Of a DNA stretch of 60,000 bases, positions 36,931 to 49,200 are shown one piece after another. Made by a program: the position numbers and the translations under genes. A model generated the notes under the pieces. That model was not told the DNA's origin. It did no database searches and saw only the letters and a program-made list of their open reading frames with translations. Source of the DNA: Takakia lepidozioides (taxonomy: Eukaryota > Streptophyta > Takakiopsida > Takakiales > Takakiaceae); the NCBI GenBank assembly GCA_030704615.1, contig CM060731.1, positions 76,366,756-76,426,755 on the forward strand, written 5' to 3'. Position 1 is the stretch's first letter. Each line of letters begins with the position of its first letter.

Positions 36931-39430
36931 TGTGACTGTAGCTGATGTCCTGGAGAAACCGAAGGACTGGCCTAAAGCAATACAATTATTTGTGTTTCAA
37001 AAGCTTGACTCTGGAGCCAATGACACAGGACATATTACATGCAAAGTTGTACATGACAGAATGTGGATGGCTTTCTATTTTCTCTCCAACGTCTCTCTTT
37101 CAGATCTTAGTCCAGAAAGAGGATGAACAAATATTCTTGAGGATGGCATGCCCCCCTGCCTCTCTTGCTGTGGCTTTCTGGTCTATAGCCACAAAGCTAG
37201 GGATTTGCAAGTCTTTGGGCATCCCATTCCGTTGTAGTAAATTGACTTGTGGATTCGAAATACACAATCAAATTCACCAATATTTAGTGAATAGGATTGT
37301 TATATGACCAGGAGATTATTGCCTTGAGTGAGTCAGAACAAGGATTCTCAGTTGTCTTGTAAAGATGATGAGGGGAAAGAGAACTCCATATGAAGAAAAA
37401 CCTCCCTGCTAGTCGCAGGCCACTGTTCAAATGGCTGCTTTACGATTCTTGGCTCATTGATTTGCTGATGACATTGACCTACAGCACACTGAGGCAGTGT
37501 AGGCCAAGACATAATGCTTTACTGCGTACTATCTGCCATGAAAGTGACATATTATCCAAGTGGTTGTGTTTGTAGGCAGGGCAAGTCGTGGAAGCGTATC
37601 TCACGCGTTGCCTTCACACGACCTTATATTCTGAAATGTTGCAAATCACTTTTCAAAGAGTCAAGTAATGTCATCTGCATATGAAGGGTGGAACATGGCT
37701 GGTACAGAATATCAATAGGTTGATCAGTCAGGCTGAGAATGAAGGACGACCACACGAAGAGCTCTGATTGGCTGCTTGACACTAAAAAGTTCTGTGTGGA
37801 CTGAAGCAATGCCCCAATGCTACGAGATGTTCATGAGCTCATGTGACAAACAAGAACCATGTACTTTACTGAACCGTCACCAATGTCAAATGATCATGTA
37901 TAGCTGGATTATGCTCCATAGCGAAAAACTATAGATGTTATGAGAGAGGCCATTTGACACGAAAATAGTGCTTCTTTAGTGTTAGTGTTTGGGTAGGAAG
38001 ATGGTGACAAATTGTAGCCCTGTTTTGACTAGAAGTTTGGCTGTAACTGACCTAGGTGAGAAGTAGGATATGTATGCTTCAATTGTCATCAGTTCCTCAG
38101 TGACAATTTACCTCAATCGACTCAAGGTAAATTTCCACATAACTAATGTACAGCCAGTACCATTGTGGTCACAGTGAACTGGCGGTTGAAATACAGACTG
38201 GTATAGTTACCAAGGTAGAAAACACCTAGAGGATTCCACCACTCCTACTAGCTTCCATCATTGACAGTGTGATTTAACACAACAGTAGAATTTCCTTCAC
38301 CATCAAGCATGGACTGAAGAACAATTATCTCGTCTTCCTCCTCCCGAGCTCTTTCTATATCCGCTGAACACATTGGTTTGAGTGAACAAGAGGTTCCTCA
38401 CTCGAACTCGGGAAGGGCTTTGGTCACTATCGAGTGCACCGCCACCTCCTTCAACTGGCTACTTCCAAACAACCACGCCATGAAGTCTGCATCAGACTCA
38501 TTCGTAAAATCTCAGTCCTAGGTTCGGGGGAATCTCCTTATCCGACCATAAAGCTTCATTACTCAAGTCTGCTGATTCCTCGTCTTTGTATTCGTATTCT
38601 GGGACATGATTAGGTGTGACGCCAGGGACTACTCCTGACGAAGCTCCCTCAACAGAATATACTCCACAAACCAAGGCTTACAAACTACCAGTGTGCAGGG
38701 TCGTCCCAACTCTAAGAATTGACGTTTATCTACTGGATTTTCCGCCAAATGTTGCTCGGACTAATATCAAAAAATTCTCTGATGGAATCAAGGAGATTAA
38801 GAAATTGAAGATGGAGATGACAAAAGTGAGTAAACATGGCATGATATAGTCTTGCAAAGCCAGCTGCAAATGACTGGCTTTGCAAATGACAACTGTTTTT
38901 TAATGAATGTCCTAAAATCAAGCAGTGGTTCTGCTCAATCTACTGCAGGTGGAAGAAATTAATGTTGTATTTCTGAACGATTGATATTGTACAACACGCA
39001 AAATATGTATTTCAATTTATTCTCGTGGATTTTCAATAAACCATTGCTCGCAAAAAAATTCTCTCATCAACTTCACCTTCTCTCAAAGTAGGCAATCTTG
39101 ATGTACCGAAATCTGATAATTTGCCTCTAACAATGTCAGATCGCCATATCTAGGCTCAGGCATGCCCCACAATATGCTTGTAGCCACCAACAATCCGTCC
39201 ATGTTTTAGGCAGGGTGTGAAGATTGTAGCCACTTAGTTACAACTTACTATGAAGTGAGAGGCACACAACTTTAGACAAATTAGGTGCGTACATCCTGAT
39301 GCTGTTGTATATGGCTATTTTCTTAAAACTTTTGATGGTGCAAAAATGATTCTAGTACATAGTAAGAGAGTTTATAATTACAAATTTTATTTTCTAAGGG
39401 GGCCTGCTTGGAGAGCCCACCAAAAGGAGG
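36931..39430. other. Intergenic sequence, no gene seen
   Basis: About 2.5 kb without a supported gene. Around 37430-37510 a frame with stops contains FADDIDL, reminiscent of the LINE reverse transcriptase (F/Y)ADD box, but no neighbouring motif supports it. A 77-codon frame at 38616-38849 has no recognisable motif. Confidence 0.35.
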
Positions 39431-40860
39431 CGTAATAAAATGGAACCCTTACCCTCCTTATATAGTCTTTGGAGGCGGTGGTGGAGCCTTCTAGAAGGGG
39501 GCCCATTGCTGTTTCTGGAAGGTGGCCCCATCCCATCCTCTATATAAAAAACCAGTGTCTACCTCCCACCGGACCCCCTGCTTCTACGCGTACAGGTGTG
39601 TGCAACGTGTGGAGCCATTTCCCTCCTCTCCAAGCCTCCCGTCAGCCCCACTGATTGGCTCTTCCCACAGTGTCGCGTTGCCTAACCTGCAACTCTTCCC
39701 CCAATTGATCATGGGTACTATAGGATGGCTATCAATTAAATGAGAACAAACAAGGACGAGTAAGGAGCTCCAACAGCGTGGACACACTTAAGGATCTGAT
39801 TGCAAGGGCTGCAAGTCTCAACAGGTTTGATAAGGTCAGTTTCGTTGTTTACGATCTGGAAGAGTGTCAAGGGGGTTATTGAGATTTCTTTTAATTGTTG
39901 GATGGTCGAGCGTCAAACTTTATTAATAAAGTATAGAAAGTTTGAAAAGTGGGTACCGCAAGAGTTGCAGAAATGACAACCGAGAGTCAGCCTACTGCAG
40001 GTTGCTATACAAGAAGCCACCAGTCACTAAAATGCATGGTGAGTGTCACTAAATCTGTGAACAAGTGGAATAGTTGAAGACACAAGTTACAAGCAACTAG
40101 TCAGTTGCTTCTCACCGGACCGACATATTAGTAGAAGTATCTATAAACTGGAACTAGAACTATCTAAAAAGTCAGCTAGAACTAGAACTATCTAGAAAAG
40201 CCCACGCTAGAAAGTCAATCCTTAATTTTTGGACCCTTCATTTCATTAAATAATACAAGTGGCTTTAATACATTGGCCCCCTCTTTTAACTCCTGGACCA
40301 GCTAATTCCTGGACCACTCTAGAATTAACCGGGCCAAAATGAAACTGCTCTACATATTCACTTAATTCTATTAATTGATTGATTCATGTTTGTTGTTTGC
40401 TGTTTTTTTGTTGTTTGTTGTTTTTTTTGGGGGGCCCTGCCTTTGCAGAGCCCACTATTTACTAATTTAGTGGGTAGTAAGTTAGTAGGTAGTAAGAGGG
40501 GGGTCCCTTATATACCCTCTCATGGCGGTGGGACCCTTCTAGAAGCCCACCGACCCTGGGACCTTCTAGAAGGCCTTGGACACATGTCAACCCTACAAGA
40601 CTCCCTATTCTAAATTTAGCCAATTCCTCCCTTCTTTTTTTGGACCCCCTCATCTCATTCCTTAATACATGTGGCCTTCCTACATAGGCGCCCCACTCTA
40701 ATTCCTGGGCCACAGTAATTCCTGGACCACTCTAGAATCAGGGCCCGAATGAAACTGCTCTACATATTTGGACCCTTCATTCCATTCCTTAATACACGTG
40801 GCCTTACTAGATTAGCCCCCCCTTTTTAATTCTTGGACCACGCTAATTCTAGCGACGACC
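39395..40860. repeat. Repeated TATA-containing modules, possible LTR or TRIM remnants
   Basis: A module with GAGCCCAC, ACCCTC, TTATATA, GGCGGTGG and CCTTCTAGAAG occurs at about 39401-39500 and again at about 40436-40540. A second module (GGACCCTTCAT, AATACA(A/T/C)GTGGC, CTGGACCACTCTAGAAT, GAAACTGCTCTACATATT) occurs at about 40220-40355, 40640-40770 and partly at 40770-40850. TATA-like sites in duplicated GC-rich context suggest LTR pieces, but no target duplication or primer site was found. Confidence 0.4.
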
Positions 40861-41255
40861 TAAGGTCGGAAGCTAGTTTAGCGTAGTCGCCACGTTTCGT
40901 CGTCAAATTTCGTCAATCTGCCTAGACTGCCCGCCCGAAATACGCTAATAGAAATTGTCGCGCCAACGTTTTCGGAACTGCCCGAAATGCCCGGATCTTG
41001 ATCTTCTTGATCTGCGTTATCCGCCATCGTTCATCTTGCAAGCTGCAAGCTCTCAACGAATTGAGGAAAGCCATGCTGAGCTGAAGACTTGCTGAAGAGA
41101 TTGTCTTAGCAGATGAAGGATCAAGCAAATGATGGCGGAAGGGTGTCGTTTTTTCTTAATGTACGATCTGAAGAAGTTTGTATATCTTGTAAAGGTGGGC
41201 TCTTGGCTCCTGTCAATACCATGATTTGGTATTGACAATCATGGCCGCGCAGGTT

Positions 41256-42400
41256 GAGTGGAGGTGGCAGAGGACTTCATGCACAAAATGACAATCGAAC
41301 CAGCTGCTTGGTGGGACAAACGAGGCAAAAAGGTGAATGCCTGTAGATTACCAGATGTCATTCTGAAGGTTGCACACACAAACTGCACACACAAGAAGTT
41401 CTTTAGGATTGATGTTCGGTGAAATCCTCCATGGGTCATGATAGAAGGTCAAAGACAATGTGGTGAGTGCACCTTCTTCTTCAACCTATTTCTGTCTGTT
41501 TTACCCTCTCATCACACTCGGCCTTGAGATGCATATTGAACTCTGTAAGTTAGCTTGTTGGGTGGATCTGTGGTGGTTAGGAGTGACTTTGACAAGTTAC
41601 TGCTGATGTTGAATTCTGCAAGTTAGCTGATTGATAGTTTGGAGTGACTTTGACATGATACTGCCAATGTGACACAGGAAAGTATCCAAAAACAGGTAAA
41701 CAGAGATGAGGAGAAGCTGTGGGATGAATATTTTTATGACCCCACCCAATGGTGGGACAAACGAGGCAAAAGGTGAATGCCTACAGATTACAAGATGTCA
41801 TTTTGAAGGCTTCAGGCACAAGCTGCACACACACAAGCCGGTCTTTTACGGTTGATGTTCGGTCAAATCCTCCATGGGTCATGACAGAAGGTCAAGGACA
41901 ATGTGGTGAGGGCACCTTCTTTTTCAACCTATTTCTGTCTGTTTTACCCTCTCATCAGATTCGGCCCTAAGATGCATATTGAACTCTATAAATTAGCTCG
42001 TTGGGTGGATCTGTGGTGGTTAGGAGTGACTTTGACAAGTTATTGCCGATGTGGCAGCAGGAAAGTATCCAAAAACAGATAACATAGATGAGGAGAAGGC
42101 ACCTTCTTCAACACATTTCACCCTGTTTTCCCCTCTTATCAGAATCTGCCCTAAATTTCCATGTTGAATTCTGCAAGTTAGCTGTGAGTGAACCTTTAAT
42201 GGTAGTTTGGAGTGACTTTGACATGATACTGCCAATGTGACACAGGAAAGTATCCAAAAACATGTAAATAGAGATGAGGAGAAGTTGTGGGATGAATACT
42301 TTTCTAACCCCAGCCAATGGTGGGACAACCAAGGCAAAAATGTGAATGCATGTTAGATTACTAGATGTCATTCTGAATGCTGCAGACTCAACCCTGAGAT
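41256..42400 (+). pseudogene. Tandem copies of an OSB-type (organellar ssDNA-binding) exon
   Basis: Plant OSB proteins bind single-stranded DNA in mitochondria or plastids and carry a C-terminal PDF motif with a W/F-rich core followed by WWDNR and a K/N-rich stretch. Three copies of such an exon are visible, at about 41300-41420, 41700-41880 and 42265-42375. The best core is EEKLWDEYFSNPSQWWDN in the third copy and EEKLWDEYFYDPTQWWD in the second. All three retain the following V-NA(C/Y)RL-DVIL-type segment, and the first two also VDVR-NPPWVM. The first has an in-frame TGA, the second a one-base loss after RGKR, the third a TAG. The intervening introns are duplicated with them (GTTAGGAGTGACTTTGACAA and related words). 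No complete gene is present. Confidence 0.6.
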
Positions 42401-42499
42401 GCATATTGAATTTTGTAAGTTAGTTCGTTGGGTGGATCTATGGTGGTTAGGAGTGACTTTAACAAGTTACTGCCAATGTGGCAGCAGGAAAGTAACCAA

Positions 42500-43960
42500 A
42501 AACAGATAACATGGATGAGGAGAAGGCACCTTCTATACACATTTCACCCCGTTTCAAGAAGCAATAGGTTTGTGTTCTCCCACTGTGTGTAAGCTCAAAT
42601 CTGTGGTGACCGAGTAGCCTAGCTACAGAGTGCAAGTGATTTGATGGTTCATGGGGTAGAGAGGCATCAGACCTGTAAGCCAATGCACAGGCAATACTAT
42701 ATGCATCAAGCTCATTTTGAAAACTATTCTGCTTCACAAATAGTTAAACCTTCTGAAATGTTTCCTCCAGCTTACATCAAGTGGCTTGCATGTGGGAAGT
42801 TGTGAAATGAAAAGATGAAATGGGTGGTTTCTTTTTCAGAGCCAGGATATTTGTGGTGACGGCAAGTGGATTTTTCCATAGGTGGTGCATCATTGTGGGT
42901 CCAGGACAGGAGGGCACGTGCACATTGGAGCATGAATGTGCCCTCTTGAGAAGCACTTATGATCAAATCTCTACATTAGCATACAAGGTAAATATGCGAT
43001 AGCACTTCACTACCGAGAGTAAATTTGATGCAAGGTGGGAGGACTGGAGGTTTCAATAGAATGTCATGCATTGCTTGGATCAGATTTATTCACTAGACTT
43101 GAAGTCCAAGTATGTGTCTGCACATACCAGCTCGCAAGCGCTTACACCCGTTTGGAGATGTTAAAGTAGACTTGTGCATTCACCACGCACAGGTTGATAG
43201 CCAGAGTTCAATCCATTTCCTGAGTAGGGGCAGCCTGTTACCTGTCATTGGTGCAATCCTTCTTCACTCTGTCAGTCACAGAATTGCATCTTTGCAGCGG
43301 CATAGCAGTTCCTCTGAGATACACCTTAGTCGCCATGAGTTTTACACAGGGTATTCGAGTCCGCGCGGGCCTAGAGCTGTCATGGGTATCAACAATCAAG
43401 GCAAAGAAGGGACTACAAGCAGATTTCTGAGGATTTCTTAGTAGGCCCATTGACTAGATGTGATCTTGACCCTCAACCAGCAACTTGTTTATATTTGTAG
43501 ATGTCTTCACATTGCAGAAAATGTACAAAGTTTGTGGGCATGATAAATGCTTGGCAAATGCCATATAAGATGAAGCCCCGAATCCAATTTACATTTTGTA
43601 ACAAAGTGTATCAGGCTCCCTTCTCTGCATGCCACATCAGATATAGGCTGGTTGCACCTGTGATTCTGTACTTGACATCACCTACATTATGCACCAGGCG
43701 TCATTGTTTTGGAGCAGAATGGTTGGTGTCTTTGTTTTCTCTCTCTCTCTCTCTGTGTTCCACGCATAAGGCGTTTGTTGTAGCATTGTGGCCATAGACC
43801 CCAAAGCCAGTTTGGACGGAACAGAGACTACATGAGCACATTCTCTCTCTCCCTGCCCACATGGTGGCCTACTAAATGGATGAACTTGAAGATAAATGTC
43901 TCTCTGTGAGTTCAACATGATGTGTTGTGGACCACACTACAATCAGCCTTATGACACTAT
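42500..43960. other. Intergenic sequence with weak coding traces
   Basis: No gene is supported. Open frames of up to 109 codons (43112-43441) have no recognisable motif. A (CT)n tract lies near 43736-43755. Confidence 0.35.
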
Positions 43961-44215
43961 TCTTGTTGCAACACGTGGTCCACTGGACCGGCCCACATGA
44001 ATAAGGATTGCTCTAGGGGCAGCAAGGGGGCTGGCTTACTTGCATGAGGACTCTCAGCCTTGTGTGATCCACAAAGATTTTAAGGCATCTAATATTTTGC
44101 TAAAGTATAACTTCAATGCCAAGGTAGCAGATTTTGGACTTGCTAAGTTGGCACCTGAAGGCCAGAGCCATTATGTATCAATGCATGTGATGGGCACTTT
44201 TGGGTATGTTAAATG
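43960..44215 (+). pseudogene. Receptor-like protein kinase fragment (catalytic loop exon)
   Basis: A piece of a plant receptor-like kinase. It reads RGPLDRPT, a TGA stop at 43998, then [34 protein letters not shown] (catalytic loop, with the usual HRD changed to HKD), VADFGLAKL (metal-binding DFG) and MGTFGYV. The catalytic Asp, the loop Asn and the DFG are kept. The stop replaces a conserved Arg and fits a CGA to TGA change, and the usual Trp before it is Arg. The rest of the kinase is absent, so this is a pseudogene fragment. Confidence 0.75.
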
Positions 44216-44287
44216 CTACTGCCAATCAATATAGTTCTGGCAATGCACTTGTATCAGCCTTTCCCTTAACACATTATCCTTAACACA

Positions 44288-44740
44288 TTATCTTACCAGG
44301 GATCCCTGACAGCAAACGTCTCTAGGAAGGAACATGATGTGGCCGGGCTGGACCCCTTCCCCCATCATTTGCTCATAGGTCTCCAAAGCCTCCATCCCAC
44401 GTCCCTGTTGTGCATACCCTGCAAGCATCGCACTCCACGACACCACATCTCGTTCAGCCATAGTGTTGAACATTCCCTTTGCATCCTCGATGCACCCACA
44501 TTTTGCATACTTGTCCACTAGGGTATTGTTCAAAATGACATTTGGTACAATTCCAGCTCTGAAGATGTCACCACGGACCTCCTTCCCCTTTTCCAGAGCT
44601 GCCAGGGCAGTGTTTAGAATGACATTAGGTACAATTCCAGCTTTGATGATATCCCCATGCACCTCTTTGCCCTTCTCAAGGGCTGCCAGGCTTGCACAAG
44701 CATTGCAATGCACACAAACATGATGTGAGAGGGCAAAACA
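44288..44740 (-). pseudogene. PPR-repeat fragment with internal duplication
   Basis: Reading on the minus strand: CNACASLAALEKGKEVHGDI, IKAGIVPNVILN, then a second ALEKGKEVRGDIFRAGIVPN, VDKYAKCGCIEDAKGMFN, RDVVSWSAMLAGYAQQG, MEALETYEQMMGEGV. These are consecutive plant PPR repeats of the P-L-S kind. One half-repeat of about 29 residues is present twice in tandem. There is no start codon context or C-terminal domain, and a frameshift precedes CNACAS, so it is a fragment. It is very similar to the remnant at 18838. Confidence 0.8.
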
Positions 44741-44820
44741 GGCTGAAATAGGTCAAAGAAGAAGATGCCCTCACCACATTGTCCTTGAGCTTGTGTCATG
44801 ACTTGACCGACCATCAACCC
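44722..44820 (-). repeat. Inverted copy of the OSB exon-flanking segment, fused to the PPR fragment
   Basis: The minus strand here reads GQCGEGIFFFDLF and LPSH. This matches the segment after each OSB-type exon (GQCGEGTFFFNLFLSVLPSH at about 41895-41955), in opposite orientation and directly joined to the PPR fragment. Confidence 0.65.
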
Positions 44821-46250
44821 AAAAGGACCTCTTGTGTGTGCTGCTTGTGTCTGTAGTCAGGTAATGTCGGATTGGTCTGTGAGATCGAACCACCACGGTG
44901 CAGCTGAGTAGGCAGAGATTGAAACACGGCTTGCTAAGACCAAGCTAACTCTCCCAAGAATGGCGAGCTCCTCCTCGTCTCATCTCCTCCTCCTCTCCTC
45001 TTTTCTGCATCATTTGCTCAACGCCTCCATCCCACGCCCCTGCATATCCTGCGATCATCGCGTTCCATCCCTCGACTACATGGTGTGGCACAGGAGACAA
45101 AAAAAAATGCCAAGTCCCAGCCCTCCTCTATGTTCACGATTACCCTAATGGGCAACCTTATTAGCAACTTTTTGACTTTTTAACCTTTGCACTTTGATTC
45201 ATTCTAGGTCAAAGGCTAAAATCCTGCTACCAGACTTGTCTAGAAAACCAAAACACCACGTAGACAAACATTTGATAATGGTAATAAAATATATTACCAT
45301 TGGGCTGGTTTGAACACTTGTTAGTAAATTTAGGTTAGGAAATTTAGGTTAGGATTTTTTTGAAATATTCTGGTTTTTTCTTTGATGTGTGAGATGACAA
45401 AGTCCAAGCATATCACATAAACAAGGAGTTCAACGTAAGGATGATGCAAGTGATTTGTGGCAAAAAGTGTAAATCATGCCTATGCCTATTTGTCCTAGTT
45501 GTGTCATAGGTTGCAACGGAACGGGGCCACCTTTGAATGCGATCCCCATGCTCATTTCACCAAGGGCATTATAGACTTCATAATGTAGAGATTGAAAATG
45601 GGGTGTAGCAGGGGGTGATTCTTCACTTGCTAGTAGCCCAACGTCCAGATTTCTAAACATGAACATGAAGTTCATAATCATTTTCCAAGGGCATCATTCT
45701 CAAACTCCCCATACACCACAATCAGTGGAAATAATTGTATGTTCCAATTTCACACATGTGTGTAACATGCCATGTAAACTAAGCCAACCCCTGCCACGCT
45801 CATGGCTGTTTTCACACCTATCTTGCCTGGGGTGTGACCACATGTGAGACACCCCACAGTTAGGGCATATTTAGACCCACACCTTGGCTTAGTGTACAGA
45901 CCCGTGATAAACGCCGTGGAATGTGCCAGGTGTGAGATGGCAAAGCCGTGGAAAAAGCCGGTTTCTCTTCTAGTGTCACCCTACTACAGCACCAATTGCT
46001 TCCTCAAGACTTCCCATGCATAGAAGATGCTTGTTGATGCGGAGGACTTTGCTGCACTTCTCTTGGGTGCAGCCTATGGCCGGTGGTGGATCAATAGACA
46101 AGTGAGCAAAATACGACATCTGTTCATGCACATTTTGATTTTGTAGGTGCATTTCCAAGAGACGTGCTCATGACGATGGTTTGCAACCCAAGTGCGTCAC
46201 TAAAAATGTTTATTGTATGAATGTTCTTGACCTGAACGTGCAAATTGGCG
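44821..46250. other. Intergenic sequence, no gene seen
   Basis: No supported gene. The start (44960-45060) has serine- and leucine-rich frames made of TCCTC words. The rest has only short frames without motifs. Confidence 0.35.
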
Positions 46251-46251
46251 T

Positions 46252-49200
46252 GTGAACCAGCATGAAGCACCACATGAGGAGAAGGATGATGTCTTCAAGA
46301 CCATGGCACTGTGGGCAAAGAAGTCTGGCGTTCCCTGTGATTATGCAGCTGTTTACAAGGAGTGCACAGCCATTACAGACTACCATAAGTACATGACTGC
46401 CGTTTCAGCCTGCGAAACGAAAGAAATAGCAAGACAGGCAGAGTTGTAGGTCATCAGAAACAAGTACGTCGAAGACCAGTTGGCTGTATGGGATGCCAAT
46501 TTCCATCGTGAACAGGAGGAGCGTAAGTGGGGTTGGTCCCTTGTTTATAACATTGTTCATGTTGGTACTGTGCATGCTTCCCTTCCTATTTTCATGAAAC
46601 ACTCGCAGGACGAATCCAGCCTCCTACGGGGTGTGTTTGCAAGGTACCACAAGGCAGGGCCACCTGTGAACTGTCCGGTAATTTTGCAGGTGTTGTGGAC
46701 TATCTGGATGTCATATCCCAGTAGTACTGAGGCGGTCTCATCTCCTGCAAACCCATTGTTGCATGACGTGCTGGTTCAACTTGTTGGAACCGAAGAGGGC
46801 AATGCCATGCTCAGACATGCTGCAGCCAATTTCCGCATTGCTTTCTCTTTGCATATCTGCCACAGAATCTCGTGCATGAGACAAGCAGAAGCGTGGAGGA
46901 TTTATTACATACCGATGCGAGTTATAGAGATGGTATGAAGAAGGAGATGACTGACTTCATTGAAATTACTCGTTTTCGTGTTTTGGGGGATCTAGCCATG
47001 TGGAAGCCAAAGGTTTTTGACACATTGTGGTGTGCTAATACAAGCAGCCATTCTGAGAGACACGAAGCAATTTAAGTCTTCCAGGATATCCTCAAGCATT
47101 GTGAAGACATTGACATGGGCTGGATTTCCAGCACGGAAGGTGATAATGTTTCCATGCTTTTCCCTGAATGCACTTGTCTTCCATATGTCTGCATTGTTTG
47201 TGGTGCCCTTAAACTCATGCTATGGTTGTTTCACATTGTAGGTGATATCAACCATGCAACATTGCAGGAAGCCTCCATGGAAGCATTTATGCAGGTGCAA
47301 CTGTTGGGGGATAGTAGATAATCACCGACTGTCAGGTGATGATATTCACGAAGGTGATGTGACAACACCCCCTCCTGCTTTGCCTTCTCATCAAGTACAT
47401 TGGGATGTCTTGCAGCAAGCTCATAAACAGCCCCTTCTAGTCATGCCTACTTCACCTATGTTCGGGTCACCCACAGAGCTGTTGCAAGATGGTGAGCCTA
47501 CACCTGGAGTGGAAGGGAAGGTTGTTGTGCAACACATTGGGACTGATGGGGAGGAGCCCGACCATGGAGACGACGGTCCTCTTCATATTCAGGAGTCCTA
47601 CACCACAGACCTTGCTCTACTGGGCATTCATGCCACTGAACCAGGTGCATTTACACAAATGGAAATGGTATTGCATTCAAGCCAGGCATTAGTTGAAAGC
47701 CCCGCCCCCTTGGGCATGAGACCCCCTGATTCTGACACACGTTCTGCTATGCATGCAGCAACAGGAGTGAGGTCCTCAAAACCCCCTGTGCATTATGTCA
47801 ACCCTCAATTTGGTTTTGCTGCAAGGAGCGCCCTCCTTGGTCCGTCCCCCAAGGCTCTCCCTTTGCCACATTTGAGTACTGCCCGAGGAAGTGAATTGGG
47901 CAGTAAGGGAACATCAAGCAGTGCTGTTGGGGACAACAATTCATGCCGCACCAAACGCTTCAACGATGACATGCATGTTGGCGACTTCTTGCTTCCCTCT
48001 CCACCTCCTGGAATCGAAGATACAAACGAGAATCGCGTCAAAGATGGGAAATCAGTCTCACCTGAAAAGAACAATGCCACCCCTTCGTCGCTCGTCCCCG
48101 TCAGTACTGAATGCCCTCTTTCTGCACCTGTCAATTTGGAATTTCCTATCCCAATGCCCCAGCCCCTTCGGCATCCTCTTGCTGACATGAACATGTGGTA
48201 TGTGATTGCAGGGTCCATGAAAGGCTCAAGGAAGCTTTGTGAGTCAACAAATTGTGCTCTTTTCCCTTCTTTGCAATGGTACTGTTTTGCATTCCGCACT
48301 ATCATTACCTCATGCACCCTCATTGTTCAAATCTCCCTTCTTTGACATGTATCGTTATGTTGGCTGTCTACAGGATAGCATGTGGTGCACAAGTCAAAAA
48401 CTCCTTAGATGTGTGGTTTTTCCAAACAACTGTAGGCCCCCACATCAATCTTAGACTAGATGACGCAGATCTGTTGCTTAACCCCAAGGGGTGGACAAGT
48501 GACAGACTCATGGATTTCTATTTGCGGGGGAAAATACTGTCACTTCCCGTCCATGTTAGAAACAAAATACAGATTCTTGACAGTTTCACGTGGATATGCC
48601 TTCACGAGCACTACGACGAATTTGGTGGGGGCGCTCCTTCTATTCTGCAGTGGATGCACCAATGTTTCCCCTACCTTCACTGTGATGGGGTGGAGGCAAT
48701 GATTATTCCTGTTATATATGCATACGTACTCTGCTGCATGCTACCCTATAGTATATACTGTTAATGTAATGTACTGTTGTTCTCACAACACGTTCTAACG
48801 CCGCTGTTTGCATTTGTCATGTGCAATCAGCATTGGAGTGTCGTCATTCTGGAGTGCAATCGATATCTTCATTTAAATAGTGTGAGAAGGTCACATACTC
48901 ACAGGATGCTACAGCCGTTGTTAGGACGATTCTGGGCACTTTGCAGAGGATTACAACCACCTAGCCTGCAATGGAAGAATGTAACAACCCCCGCCTCTGG
49001 TTGTATCCCCGCGTCCCCCAACAGAAGTCTAATTGGGAGTGTGGTTGTTTCACGGCACATTTCATAGATGTTTACTTGACTCAAACCTTTGTACATCCAC
49101 GGACCGGAGGTGCAGGCCCGGTACGTTTCTAATTGTTTATCTCCATATTGCTGCCTTTCATAGTATGTGTTTCAATTATTGACATTGTGTTCATTGTCCC

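Noticed and set aside
37430-37540. FADDIDL box suggesting a LINE reverse transcriptase
   Set aside because: Only seven residues match, stops surround it, and no other RT motif is nearby.
43736-43755. (CT)n tract as a possible regulatory element
   Set aside because: Short simple-sequence repeat with no nearby gene to regulate.
45400-45700. Minus-strand 83-codon frame
   Set aside because: No recognisable motif, weak composition, no splice context.
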